From contig OZ024876.1 of NCBI GenBank assembly GCA_964017185.1, forward strand, positions 16,628,226-16,692,225: 64,000 bases of DNA. Reading direction: 5' to 3'. Source of the DNA: Rugalucina vietnamica. Its lineage: Eukaryota > Mollusca > Bivalvia > Lucinida > Lucinidae. This document shows, piece after piece, positions 33,538 through 44,373 of the stretch; position 1 is the first letter of the stretch, and every line of letters starts with the position of its first letter. Position numbers and translations under genes: made by a program. The notes under the pieces are model-generated. The model saw only the letters and a list, made by a program, of their open reading frames with translations, was not told the DNA's origin and did no database searches.

Positions 33538-33910
33538 TTGCATAGCACATATAGCAGACTGAGCATCTACTTGATGTAGATTGATCTACTTGATCTGTTA
33601 TCAATGTAGTAGTGCTCATGGTCACTATAGTTTTGTTGACTTTCTCGTCAACGGACTGGATGCACAGTAGTATGATTGATAACTTGACTATTTCCTATTT
33701 TAAAGTGGATTTGTGGTCAATCTTTATGTCTATCACATTTTGTAATGTTGGTTTATAATGAGCTGACACATTTACCATTTTGTGGGCATCGCTATTATAA
33801 CAGAAACTTTTAAGTTCAGACAAAATATAGAATTAACGATGTTCTGTCTATTTTTTACCACTGCAGCAATCAGTTTTAAATTTACATTTTTATCCTAATA
33901 AAACCATTAT

Positions 33911-34111
33911 GAGCCATCGCATAAAAAAAATATGCATAGGTGAAAACAAAGGCGCAGATCAGCGTCTTTGTTTTCACTACGCGGGTATTACAATCACTCA
34001 TAGTCTTAAATCCAAAATTTCAAGCTTTAAGCCTGCTTCTGTGACTGTACAGGCGGGTTTGTGTCAGATGTGGTCAGAAACCCAGATTGTTGGTTTTCTT
34101 GTGCAAAGGCT
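33911..34111 (+). repeat. MITE-A copy just before CTC1 exon j
   Basis: Ends 15 nt before the exon. The palindrome is largely deleted. Confidence 0.75.
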
Positions 34112-34126
34112 TATTTTTCTTTTCAG

Positions 34127-34404
34127 ATGGTCATCATATTTAGAGGGAAGTCAGTTAGATGGTACCCAATATTGTGGCCACACACAATATACAAGTTCTC
34201 CATTCCAGAAGAGTACAGTCCCTTGTTTAAAACTGGACTCTCCAATAGTAAGGTAGAAAAGGTAGTGGAGAGGTCAAAGGTTAAAAGATGTCTGCTGGTT
34301 CATGATGTTGTGGGGGTTGAGCAGGTTTTTGAGAGAGATTTGGGTTCTTCAGGAGGTGACATAGAGCTTGTGGATATTCCCATCATTGTAGATAGTAATG
34401 CACA
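34127..34404 (+). CDS. CTC1: CTC1 exon j
   Basis: From TTTCTTTTCAG to GCACA|GTAAGT, phase 0 in and two bases out. It begins MVIIFRGKSVRWYPILWP, which matches the CTC1 pattern of a basic strand followed by a W-Y-P turn. It ends DIPIIVDSNAQ with the next exon's first base. The exon is bracketed closely by two MITE-A copies in opposite orientation. Confidence 0.85.
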
Positions 34405-34414
34405 GTAAGTGATT

Positions 34415-34622
34415 GAGCCTAAACACGAGAATAGTGATCTTCAGGGTTTCCGACTATTCCCGACACAAACCAGGCTGTACAGTTACAGAAGAAGCTTGCT
34501 TGAAATTTCGGACCAAGGAAGAAGAGGGATTATCCGTGAAGCGAAAGGCGTTGAATAGCTGTCCAGAAACTGTGTGTTTGTTTTTGCGTATGCAAAAAGC
34601 CAGTTTTTGTCATGACGAGGCT
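34415..34622 (-). repeat. MITE-A copy just after CTC1 exon j
   Basis: Starts 10 nt after the exon, opposite orientation to the upstream copy. Confidence 0.75.
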
Positions 34623-34696
34623 CAAATGATAAGTTTATATAAAGGTATATAAACCTTAGCTACCAACAATGTTTATCCTGCTTATAAATGTTGAAA

Positions 34697-34858
34697 TGCT
34701 AGTAACTGCACAACAGATCAGCGCCTTTGTTTTCGCTACACCTTGTTCTTCCTAAATCAGAAATTTCAATCTTCTAGCTTTATTCTGTAGCTGTACAAGC
34801 CAGTTTGTGTTGGTCCTTGTCATAATCCCAAATTGTTGGTTTTCTCATGCAGTGGCTT
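34697..34858 (+). repeat. MITE-A right-hand part
   Basis: Lacks the left end and first arm. Its right flank is duplicated at 35498. Confidence 0.7.
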
Positions 34859-34924
34859 AAATAAAACCATAGCTCTTCATATGAACTGTCTTTTAAATTT
34901 TTACTATAATAATTAATTGAACTT

Positions 34925-35206
34925 ACATTACGAAAACTTGCCCATGCAATGAACAGATATTTTTAGTTTTAAAACTTAAAAATTTTCAGCTAAAAATTTT
35001 TCATATTTCTCTTATTTTTGCTCAAAACATAGATTGTGGGTACACGTTAGAACCACCTCACCTCGGAGGCGGTTCTGACCAGTACCAACAATCTATTTTT
35101 TGGAGAAAAAATAAGAAAAATAGGTATACCCCTGCATACCCCAGTTTTGCTATATAAAAGTGCAGTTCAAAGGGGTATACATTACACGTACATGTTTTCG
35201 TGATGG
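34925..35206 (-). repeat. MITE-B copy, complete
   Basis: Palindrome centre ACCTCACCTCGGAGGCGGTT has a small insertion. Confidence 0.8.
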
Positions 35207-35257
35207 ATTAATAACAGTCTTTGAAATTTAAAGTTTTACATGTTGCAGACATAATTT

Positions 35258-35497
35258 GAGCTGCATCGTGACAAAACCGGATTATTGCCTATGCGAAAAC
35301 AAAGGCGCAGATCAGCTTCGCGGTAACCGCGAAGCTGATCAGCGCCTTTGTTTTCGCTACACGGATAGTACAATTCCTCTTCTTCCTAAATCCAAAATTT
35401 CAAGCTTCTAGCCTTATTCTGTAGCCAGTTTGTACAGGCCAGTTTGTGTCGGGCCTGGTCATAATCCTTAATTGTTGGTTTTCTTATGCAGTGGCTC
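35258..35497 (+). repeat. MITE-A copy, mismatched flanks
   Basis: ATTT left, AAAT right. Both flanks recur elsewhere, suggesting a recombinant copy. Confidence 0.8.
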
Positions 35498-35576
35498 AAA
35501 TAAAACCGTAGCTCTTCATATGAATTTTAGATTTTCACTACAAGAATTAATTATTGAACTTAGATTAATAATAGGA

Positions 35577-35808
35577 GCCTCAACGTGAGAAAACCGGTCC
35601 TCGGGGTTTCTGACCTGGTCTGACACAAACCGGTCTGTGCAGCTACAGAAGCAGGCTAGAGGTATGAGATTTTGGCTATAAGTAGAAGAGGAATTGTACT
35701 ATCCGAGTAGCAAAAACAAAGGCGCTGATCAGCTGTGCAGTCACTGCACAGCTGATCTGCGCCTTTGTTTTTGCATATGCAAAATTCCGGTTTTCTCATG
35801 ATGTGGCT
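35577..35808 (-). repeat. MITE-A copy
   Basis: Complete palindrome of the TGTGCAGT/ACTGCACA subtype. Confidence 0.82.
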
Positions 35809-35882
35809 CACATGTTGCAGACATAATTTTGTTGTTTGCTGATTTTACTGGTTGAAGGATTAGTCTTGGATTTTGATGATTT

Positions 35883-36117
35883 GAGCCGCATCGTGAGAAA
35901 ACCGGATTTTTGCCTATGCGAAAACAAAGGCGCAGATCAGCTTCGCGGTAACCGCGAAGCTGATCAGCGCCTTTGTTTTCGCTACACGGATAGTACAATT
36001 CCTCTTCTTCTTATATCCGAAATTTCAAGCTTCTAGCTCTTTTCTGAGCTTGTACAGGCCGGTTTGTGTCGGACCTGGTCGAAAACCCCGAAGACCGGTT
36101 TTCTCGCGTCGCGGCTC
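35883..36117 (+). repeat. MITE-A copy, TSD ATTT
   Basis: Best-preserved palindrome: CAGCTTCGCGGT/ACCGCGAAGCTG; ATTT outside both ends. Confidence 0.88.
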
Positions 36118-36182
36118 ATTTTGTTGTTTGCTGATTTTACTGGTTAAAGGATTAATCTTGGTTTTGATGAATTTATTTTCAG

Positions 36183-36387
36183 AGGTCTTACTAAATTTGT
36201 AAGTTTCAAGGGCCAGATAATATCCAGAACCTATAGTGAGCCTGAACCACCGAAAGGCAGATTGCCAAGAAATGTGGGCCAGTTATCCCCCCTGTACAGT
36301 GACTGGTCCAAATATCAGGTCTCTACCCCTGAAAACAGGTGTATTAGACTTCGAGTGAGAGATCTGGGCTCAAGAGCAGAAATTATG
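36183..36387 (+). CDS. CTC1: CTC1 exon k
   Basis: From TTATTTTCAG to ATG|GTATGT; one base completes the previous codon. The strand pattern FVSFKGQIISRTYSEPE is followed by the loop GRLPRNVGQLSPLYSDWS and then CIRLRVRDLGSRAEIM. This is a C-terminal CTC1 OB fold of the kind involved in CST DNA binding and complex assembly. Confidence 0.87.
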
Positions 36388-36965
36388 GTATGTAGCTTAT
36401 AGGAATGTTCTTCATGCCAAAATCAATGTTTGAATCATTTACAGTTACGTGCTAAATTAATGTCTTCAACATCGGAAACTCCATAGACTTCATCCATAGT
36501 GCAGATTATATTTTCCTTTTGGTCCTTTGAGATCAGTTGGGTATTCTGAGAAATCAGAAAATTATTATCGGTTTGGATTCATTTTCTGACCTACAGTTAA
36601 TTTATTTGGCCCCATTTGGATACTAGACCCTGTTGAAAGTTTCAAAATTAAGTAATTCTATCTGGCTCCACATTGCCAAATCTATAGGGTCACTGAAGAG
36701 GTTCAAGTAGCAGAACCTGTGGTATGGTCCATCCCCTTTCTCATTAATATGTTCATTGCTCGTAAAAATCTCAGTTTTATTTTTATTCTATGTATTTTCT
36801 TGTTTACAAGAAAGAAATATTCTGCTTCGAAAAAGTCATTTTCCCATAGACATCAATGGTGAAGTTGTCCAAAAATTGTATTAAAACTAGTACAATTTCT
36901 TTAAAAATTACAGCTTTAAAACGCATGGATAGAATTGAATGAAAATAACATGTTTATGGTTTTAT
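36388..36965. other. Intronic, nothing recognised
   Basis: Follows CTC1 exon k; a CGGAAACTCCATAGACTTC phrase also occurs near 44632, hinting at an old shared repeat. Confidence 0.4.
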
Positions 36966-36969
36966 ACGT

Positions 36970-37190
36970 TAACTCACCTGTACGAAAGTACAGGAAGAGC
37001 TATTGCACTCACCCTGGCTTTAGCGTTGGTGTAGCGTTGCTCAAATGTTAAAGTTTTTGGTTAAAGTTTTTATAAGTCTATATCTCCTGAACACGTTGAT
37101 GGATCTAGTTGAATTACTTTGCATGTTGTTAGATATTGGTCTGAAGTTTTATGCTGTACCATCATGACCCACCTGAAAGGGTCATTTAAA
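36970..37190 (+). mobile_element. HINE-2 5' fragment
   Basis: Starts AACTCACCTGTACGAAAGTA and continues into one core unit (TGGATCTAGTTGAATTACTT), then stops; no 3' end. Confidence 0.6.
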
Positions 37191-37890
37191 AAAAAAGCTT
37201 GTTTTTTTTTCTTTGTAATTATCTTGATTCCTATACGTTGTAATAAATGATACTTAATAATTTCAACATTAATTTTTTTTTTTTCAAAAATGTTTGCTTT
37301 AATCTTTGTAGACAGTCAGCCTCTATGTTATCAATAAAACATTAAATTATTAACTGTCGAAAAAGAGCCACAAAATCAGCATTTGATACCAAATATCACA
37401 ATGTTGCAAGCACCTGTCAGATGAGATTTAACATTGCGATTAAATATTGGTTTTCTGGAGAAAGTAAATATCTAAGCAAAGAGTATGATAGTTTCATTGG
37501 TCCATAACACATGTTCCATGCTGATAAACAGAATCAGAAGCTTATGATAAAAAATCAAATATAAGAAACCCTGCTAAAATAAGCCATTTACTCATCGGTA
37601 CGTTGATAGCTTGTTTACTGTACGTAAAAACTTGTTGCCTGTACGTAAAGACAGAACAGTGTGTTTCTTGTAAACTTGAAAATGCATTGAAGTCTATGGA
37701 GTTTTTGACGTTGAGCACATTAATTTGGCCTGCAACTGTATATTTGAATAAAGATGGAATGAAAGTGTGCTGGAATGTACATATTAATCATTAAATCGTT
37801 TAAAGTAAAAAAGATATATTTTGATTCTAACATTACCAAAAACGAATTCTTAATTTTTGCATCATTTACAATTGGACAAAAAACAGCAAA
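37190..37890. other. Intronic, nothing recognised
   Basis: AT-rich between a HINE-2 fragment and a HINE-1; a direct repeat CTGTACGTAAA near 37617-37650. Confidence 0.4.
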
Positions 37891-37891
37891 A

Positions 37892-39390
37892 AACCAATGG
37901 TCCTATAAACGCTCACCTGAGACCTGAGATATATACATGTACCAATAAACATATTAGACTAGAATGGTACAGTGCAAGTATATAACCCCAGGGTAGGGTC
38001 AGAATAACACCTGGAGTCACTGTCTTTTTCAAATCATAAAAATTCAGTTCATTTGCCAATTAGCTGCAAGTTTTGTCCTTCAAATGACATTTTAACAATT
38101 TTCTCCATAAGTTGACCATCCCAGTGTGATGATTTATATAAATTTTGTAGACCGTCGTTCCTTGATGCTTCATGCCAAGTTTCAAAATCATAGGCCTTCT
38201 AGTTCTGAAGAAGAAGATTTTTGAAGATTTTTGCTATTTATAGCCATGGCGGCCATCTTGATCATATATATAATATGCCCGGATAATATGACCTTTACCA
38301 TTTATACAAACTTTCATTCCCTCATCCTAAGGATGCTCCACATAAAGTTTGGCTTTGATTGGCTAAGCAGTTTCTGAGAAGAAGCTGTTTGAATATTATG
38401 GTCATCTACATGTATATAGCTCCGGGGCAGGGGCAGACAACCCCTGGGCCTAAAATATTTTCATAAGCATAAATCTTCGGTCCATTTGCTCATTCCTAGC
38501 AAGTTTTCTGCCATTACATGACATTTTCCTATTTTTCCCCATTCAAATGCATGGGCGACCTAAGTTGACCTTGCCGTAAAAAAAGGTCAAGGTCATCCCA
38601 GGGTCATGATTTATATAAACTTTGTAGAGCTTCATCGCCTGATGCTTCATGCCAAGTTTCAATATCATAGGCCTTTTGATTCTGAAGAAGATTTTTAAAT
38701 GTTTTTGCTATTTATAGCCATGTCGGCCATCTTGGTCATGTGACCTTGACCATTTGTACAAACTTTCATTCCCTCTTCCTAAGGATGCTCCACATAAAGT
38801 TTGGCTTTGATTGGCCTGCGGTTTCAGAGAAGAAGATGTTTGAATATTATGGTCATATACATGTATATAGCCCCGGGGCAGGGGCAGACAACCCCCTGGG
38901 CCCAAAATATTTTCATAAACATAAATCTTCTGTCCATTTGCTAATTTCTAGCAAGTTTTCTGCCAATACATGACATTTTCCTATTTTTTCCCATTCAAAT
39001 GCATGGACTACCTAAGTTGACCTTGCCGTAAAATAGGTAAAAGTTCATCCCAGGGTCATGATTTATACAAACTTTGTAGAGCTTCATTGCCTGATGCTTC
39101 ATGCCAAGTTTCAAAATCATAGGCCTTCTGGTTCTGGAGAAGAAGATTTTTAAAGGTTTTTGCTATTTATAGCCATGGCGGCCATCTTGGTCATGTGACC
39201 TGGACAATTTATACAAACTTCCATTCCCCCTTCCTATGGATTCTCCACATGAAGTTTGGCTTTGATTGGCCCAGTGGTTTCAGAGGAGAAGATCTTTGAA
39301 AATGTGAACGACGGACGACGATGACGCTGGACGCCGGAGCATGGGTATACTATAAGCTCACCTGTGAGCCTTCGGCTCAGGCGAGCTAAA
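37892..39390 (-). mobile_element. HINE-1 copy, minus orientation
   Basis: Reads right to left: 5' TTAGCTCGCCTGAGCCGAAG at 39390, three core units, 3' CTCAGGTGAGCGTTTATAGG ending near 37892. The donor of CTC1 exon k and the acceptor of exon l flank this intron. Confidence 0.78.
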
Positions 39391-39483
39391 AAAAACAACA
39401 ACAAAAAAAACAACACCACCACCATCATTCCACCATCCACCATCATTACACACTCAAGTTTTCTACAGTTTGAAACATTCTAG

Positions 39484-39653
39484 GTGTTCATGAACCTTGA
39501 GAACACAGTTTACCCCCTGGGGCTCCTACCCGGGGCGGTGGTAATGTTTACACGGGTGGAGAGGAAGGTGTCAAGGCTTGGAAATATCTATGCCAGATTT
39601 GTCTCGGTCTCCTCAGCTCACTTAGTCAAGCTATCCAGCTCAGGGATCACACT
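39484..39653 (+). CDS. CTC1: CTC1 exon l
   Basis: From CATTCTAG to ACACT|GTAAGT. It contains VYPLGLLPGAVVMFTRVERK and VSRLGNIYARFVSVSSAHLV. The run P-x-G-L-L-P-G-A followed by a basic strand and an N-x-Y turn is, as I recall, a hallmark of vertebrate CTC1 at the same place, and is among the strongest evidence for the family call. Confidence 0.9.
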
Positions 39654-40019
39654 GTAAGTCAGTGGTGCAGGTACATTCATGGACATTCATGGATATAGAG
39701 GATCTTACACCCGTGGTCATTTCATATGAAATTTATTAAACGAGCTTGGGCGAGTTTAATAAATTTCATATGAAATGACCACGAGTGTAAGATTCGTTTT
39801 ATCATATGACTTTTGAAATAGGATTTTATTGCCTTCAAAGTGGACATATTTTCAATGAAAATTTACATTGTTGTTATGGACGTCATCAATGACGTTACAT
39901 ATTCCCGCAAAAGTGTTAATACACGTGTGGTCATAACACTTTTTAGCTCGACTGCACGAAGTGCATAGAGCTATTGCAGTCACCCCGGTCGTCCACGTTC
40001 CCGTTCCCGTGCGCGTTCC

Positions 40020-40730
40020 CGTGCGCGTTCGCGTCACACTTGCGTTAAAGTTTTCTAGAAGTCCATATCTTGGCAACCACTCATCAGAAAGCATTCATAC
40101 TTGGACCATAGATACCCTGTAGGGTTAGCTTTCATTCCATGGCATCGGGCCCCTGGGTCCAGGCCAGGGGGTGGGGCTGGAGGTTAAAATCTAGAACACC
40201 TTTAAAAATGGCAATTCTTGCGTTAAAGTTTTCTAGAAGTCTACATCTTGACAACCACTCATCAGAAAGCATTGATATTTGGGCCATTGATACCCTGTAG
40301 GGTCGGCTTTCATTCCATGGCATCAGATCCCTGGGTCCATGCCAGGGGGTGGGGCTAGAGGTTAAAATCTAGAACACCATTAATAATAATGGCTTTTCTG
40401 TGATATTGTATTCTAGAAGTCCATATCTTGAAAACTTTTTATCAGAGGGCTTTCATACTCGGACCATAGGTACCCTGTAGGGTTGAGTTTCATTTCATGG
40501 CATCGGATCCTTGGGTCCATGCCTGGGGGGTGGGGCTGGAGGTTAAAAACTAGAACACTGGAAAAAATAGATGTACTGCTGTGTAACTTTAAAAAGGAGT
40601 CCATATCTCGACAACAACTTATCATAAAGCATTCATACTTCATACACTTTAGGTTCCATGACATCGGACATCTGGGTCGGAGTCAGGGGGGCGGGGCTAG
40701 AGGTCAAAATCTAGAACTCCCCAAATTTTT
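40020..40730 (+). repeat. Four ~180-bp tandem units in HINE-2
   Basis: Each unit has GTTTTCTAGAAGTCCATATC, CCTGTAGGGTTAGCTTTCAT and CCAGGGGGTGGGGCTGGAGG, with decay toward the last unit. Confidence 0.85.
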
Positions 40731-40849
40731 TTTTTTATTTTTTTTTCTAAATAGAAACAACTTAGGAAGATGGTTGGTCATTCATCTTTTGACTTTGTGA
40801 CACAGACTAGTGTGTCATGACGGTAAGGGTCCGTTGACCTACTTTCCAT

Positions 40850-41965
40850 GGTTCAGTGATTTTGCCTTATATCTTGACACTCAATTAGTATATTTTCTTA
40901 CTTCTTTCAGATTATGAGTGAGTACGACCAGGCCTTTGACCCCAATATACTTGTAGGTCACTGTGACCTAAGTTCACGGTTCAGTGATTTTGCCTTATAT
41001 CTTGACACTCAATTAGTATATTTTCATACTTTTTTCAGATTATGAGTGAGTATGACCAGACCTTTGACCCCAATATACTTATAGGTCACTGTGACCTAAT
41101 TTCACGGTTCAGTGATTTTGCCTTATATCTCGGTACTCAAATGGATTATGAACAAACTTCTTTCAAAGTATGTTTGCGTATGACAAGACCTTTGACCCTG
41201 AAGTAGTCCTAGGTCACTGTGACCTAATTTCACGGTTCAGTGATTTTGCCTTATATCTTGACACTCAAGTAGTATATTTTCATACTTTTTTCAGATTATG
41301 AGTGAGTATGACCAGACCTTTGACCCCAATATACTTATAGGTCACTGTGACCTAATGTCATGGTTCAGTGACTTTACCTTATATCTCGACACTCAAGTAG
41401 TTTATGAACAAACTTCTTTCACACTATGTTTGCGTATGACAAGACCTTGACCCTAAAGTAGTCCTAGGTCAATATGACCTAATTTCACGGTTCAGTGATA
41501 TTCCTTTATATCTCGGCACTCAATTGGTATATGAACATACTTCTTTCACGATATGTATGAGTATGATAAGACCTTTAACCGTAAAGTATTCCTGGGTCAC
41601 TGTGACCTAATTTCATGGTTCAGTGATTTTGCCTTATATCTCGACACTCAGTTGGTATTTTTTCATACTTCTTTCTGATTATGAATGAGTATGACCAGAC
41701 CTTTAACCCAAACATACTTATAGGTCACTATGACCTAATTTCATGGTTCAGTGATTTTGCTTTATATCTCAACACTGAATGGGTATATGATCATATTTCT
41801 TTCACATTATGAGTAAGTATCACTAGACTTTTGACCCTGAAATACTTATAGGTCAGTGTGACCTTATTTCATGGTTCAGTGATTTCAGTTGGTATATGAA
41901 CACACTTCTTTCACAATATGAGTGAGACCTTTAAATCTTAGGTAGTTATAGTTAACTTTCATGGT
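40850..41965 (+). repeat. About nine ~122-bp tandem units in HINE-2
   Basis: Each unit has GGTTCAGTGATTTTGCCTTA, ATTATGAGTGAGTATGACCA and TAGGTCACTGTGACCTAATT. The GGTCACTGTGACC part is itself a palindrome resembling nuclear-receptor half-site pairs; no function is claimed. Confidence 0.85.
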
Positions 41966-42374
41966 TCAGTGATTTTGCCTTATTGCATCAAGGCAAAAAG
42001 ATGTATGAGCATAATGCTTTGGGTTTCTGGTCAGGTTTGGCCTTATGTTTGACAAAGGTCAGAAGCAGTCGAGCACGCTGTCCTGCGACAGCTCTTATTA
42101 TTACATGACGTTATTCACTAAAAACAGAGACATCATATGATAAAACATATTCTCGTGTTAAAGTCCACAGTTTTATACCCAGAATAAGCTGTACAAAATT
42201 TGGGGCACATTATAAATAACAAAACAACTATTTTGGACTTTTTTCCCAAAAGTTTCAAAGTCGCGAAAACTCATTACACTAGCTAAAAACGGCTAAAGAG
42301 CTTTGAAATGTGTACACATTAAGTAAGAAAATGTGAGGATTCATTGTTTTACAAGCATTAAGTGAATCACAGAT

Positions 42375-42621
42375 GAGCGGTCACAAGTGAAAACCAACAA
42401 TTTGAGGGGTCCGACCAGGTCCTACACAAACAGGCCTGTACAGTCATAGAAGCAGGCTAGAAGCAGGCTAAAAGCTTGAAATTTCGGATTTAAAAAGAAG
42501 TGGGATTGTACTATCCTTGTAGCAAAAACAAAGGTGCTGATCAGCTGTGCAGTTACTGCACAGCTGATCTGCACCTTTATTTTCGCATAGGCAGATTGTT
42601 GTTTTTCTGATGTGGCTGCTC
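42375..42621 (-). repeat. MITE-A copy, TSD AGAT
   Basis: AGAT outside both ends; the non-AT middle base makes this duplication informative. Confidence 0.84.
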
Positions 42622-42754
42622 AGATGATTTTTAAAATCACTGATGGTCAAGTTGTCACAACACAGGTATTTGCATCTTATAGCCTTCTATTGATAACAAT
42701 CATCTGCATTAGTTGTTTAAAGTCACCAGTGTGAAGATTTCAAACTTTTTTCAG

Positions 42755-43012
42755 GAACGAGAAAGCATCAGATATAGACACCAGCATTTCCACGGAGACA
42801 GTGAACAGAGTGTTTCCCAGGCAGAGACTGGTAGACTTGTGGCATTCGAAGACGGCCTCCTCAGAGTTTCAGTGTGCTTGTGATGTGCTACAGATTCTGA
42901 AACTTTCTCTCAAGTGTGTTTGCGGTTGTTGTGGTGCTACCATAGTAACGGCGGGTTGTTCCAGTGCAGGCTGTCGTATGGAAAATGGAAGCAAGATGGT
43001 TGCCAGAGCAAG
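42755..43012 (+). CDS. CTC1: CTC1 exon m with zinc-ribbon cysteines
   Basis: From TTTTTTCAG to GCAAG|GTAATA. After an acidic N-terminal part come DVLQILKLSLKCVCGCCGAT and then TAGCSSAGCR. The cysteines C-x-C-x2-C and C-x4-C are arranged as in the C-terminal OB fold of CTC1, which carries a small Cys-rich ribbon. Whether zinc is bound cannot be seen from sequence. Confidence 0.88.
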
Positions 43013-43174
43013 GTAATAATGCAGATAGCAATGTTTTCTCACCAAGTGGGGGCAGTTGTTTACGCATAAGGAATTAGCCAAGTTTAAAAGTCTGGGATCT
43101 AATTCCCGACTCGTGTCAAAATGAAGTTTCAAATATTCCTTTGTTAGGCCATCAGACCTGTTATGATTTAGCTG

Positions 43175-43470
43175 CCGAATCAGAAAACTAACAATTTGCA
43201 TATGCGAAAACAAAGGCGCAGATCAACTGTGCAGTAACTGCACAGCTGGTTAGCGCCTTTTTTCCGCTACAGAGATAGTACCATTACAGACCGGTCTGTG
43301 TCAGACCTGGTCGGAAAAGCAAATTGTTGGTTTTCTCACACAATGATGGCTAATTTCAGACTTCTAAATTTTATCTGGTCAACGTCTTTGTTTTCGCTCC
43401 ACGGATAATACACATCCTTTTCTTCTTAAATCTGAAATTTCAAGCTTTTAACCATCTTCGGTGACTGTAA
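43175..43470 (+). repeat. MITE-A copy plus fragment
   Basis: 43175-43352 shortened copy; 43380-43470 right-hand fragment. Confidence 0.65.
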
Positions 43471-43656
43471 ATTCTGTTTTGACTTATCTAAAACAAGAAA
43501 AACGCTTGAATTCTATAAAATATTGGACGGTCACTCCCACTATTTCTCTCCAAGCGTTTATGTCACTTATAAGTGCAAACCAACAAAAAAAATATTCTGC
43601 CTAGCATGATCTGCCCATATAATTTAGTCCTCATTGCAGTTGCTTCACTGTTGTAG

Positions 43657-43798
43657 CTTTATTGTTGATGATGGCACCTCAGTTGCTATGGTTACCCAGA
43701 CAGGAAGTGGTATTCAGAGGCTTCTGGGATTGTCACATGACCAGTGGGCGTGTCTAGAGGAGGAGATAAGACAACATGGAGAAGTGTTTGTTCAGCGG
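43657..43798 (+). CDS. CTC1: CTC1 exon n
   Basis: From CACTGTTGTAG to CGG|GTAAGA, one base in and phase 0 out. It encodes FIVDDGTSVAMVTQTGSGI, then QRLLGLSHDQWACLEEEI. The order D-D-G-T-x-x-A-x-V, then L-L-G-L, then W is characteristic of the last OB fold of CTC1. Confidence 0.88.
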
Positions 43799-43812
43799 GT
43801 AAGATTATAGGA

Positions 43813-43874
43813 GCCATAACATGAGAAAACTGGTCTTCTGGGTCCAAATTGTTGGTTTTCTCACACACAGGCTC
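43813..43874. repeat. Internally deleted MITE-A
   Basis: Only the two ends remain; starts 15 nt after CTC1 exon n. Confidence 0.65.
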
Positions 43875-43927
43875 TAATACCTTTGTTCTGAAATAACTGC
43901 AATATGAGAAAATCTTCTTTTAACATA

Positions 43928-44180
43928 TGAGAAAACTGAAGCAGATCAATTCGTGCAGCTGATCAGTACCTTTGTTTTCACTTCATCGAAACTTATTAAT
44001 CCAAGATGGTAATTGCACAGCTGATCAGCGCCTTTGTTTTTGGCTACACTGATAGTACAATTCCTCCTCTACCTATATGCAAAATTTCAAGATTCTGGCT
44101 TTCTTCTGTTACTGCACACACTGGTTTATGTCGGACCTTTGTCGGTTACCCCGCTGCCCAGTTTTCTCGCATCATGGTAC
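43928..44180 (+). repeat. MITE-A copy before CTC1 exon o
   Basis: Ends about 20 nt before the exon; first arm damaged. Confidence 0.72.
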
Positions 44181-44199
44181 AAATGTAATTTTGTTTCAG

Positions 44200-44356
44200 A
44201 CTTATCCTGTGTACGGCTCAGTACTTGAGAGGTTTGTGTATAAGTTATGTGACAACAGACTGGTCAAGAAAACCTGGCTGATGACCCTCAGAACAAAACA
44301 ATACAATAAATCAGGGACCAGGGCAGATATTGACTTCAACTCTCTCTCACTAGATG
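44200..44356 (+). CDS. CTC1: CTC1 exon o
   Basis: From TTTTGTTTCAG to GATG|GTAGGT, ending after one base of a codon. It begins TYPVYGSVLERFVYKLCDNR and ends DFNSLSLD. MITE-A copies end about 20 nt upstream and start 17 nt downstream. Confidence 0.82.
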
Positions 44357-44373
44357 GTAGGTTGTGTTTAGGT

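Larger units (their letters stand above)
39943..42098 (+). mobile_element. HINE-2 copy 2 with two different tandem cores
   Basis: 5' TTAGCTCGACTGCACGAAGT; 3' CAGTCGAGCACGCTGTCCTG, hairpin GCTGTCCTGCGACAGC, then TCTTATT. The terminal repeats differ from copy 1 at matching positions (GCCTG/CAGGC versus GACTG/CAGTC). It splits a palindromic element at 39690-42170. Confidence 0.85.
39690..42170. repeat. Palindromic element split by HINE-2
   Basis: A near-perfect palindrome at about 39698-39790 (GTGGTCATTTCATATGAAAT ... ATTTCATATGAAATGACCAC) followed by TTTTATCATATGAC. After the HINE-2, the complement CATCATATGATAAAAC appears at 42133. Confidence 0.65.

Noticed and set aside
35836-36036. Recurrent ORFs with ENKGADQLRGNREADQRLCF, found at many places
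   Set aside because: They are translations of the MITE-A palindrome region, in several frames and both orientations, not protein genes.
40850-41965. Regular ~122-bp repeats, considered as a CRISPR-like array
   Set aside because: Units are contiguous with no unique spacers, and the whole lies inside a HINE-2 in animal DNA.
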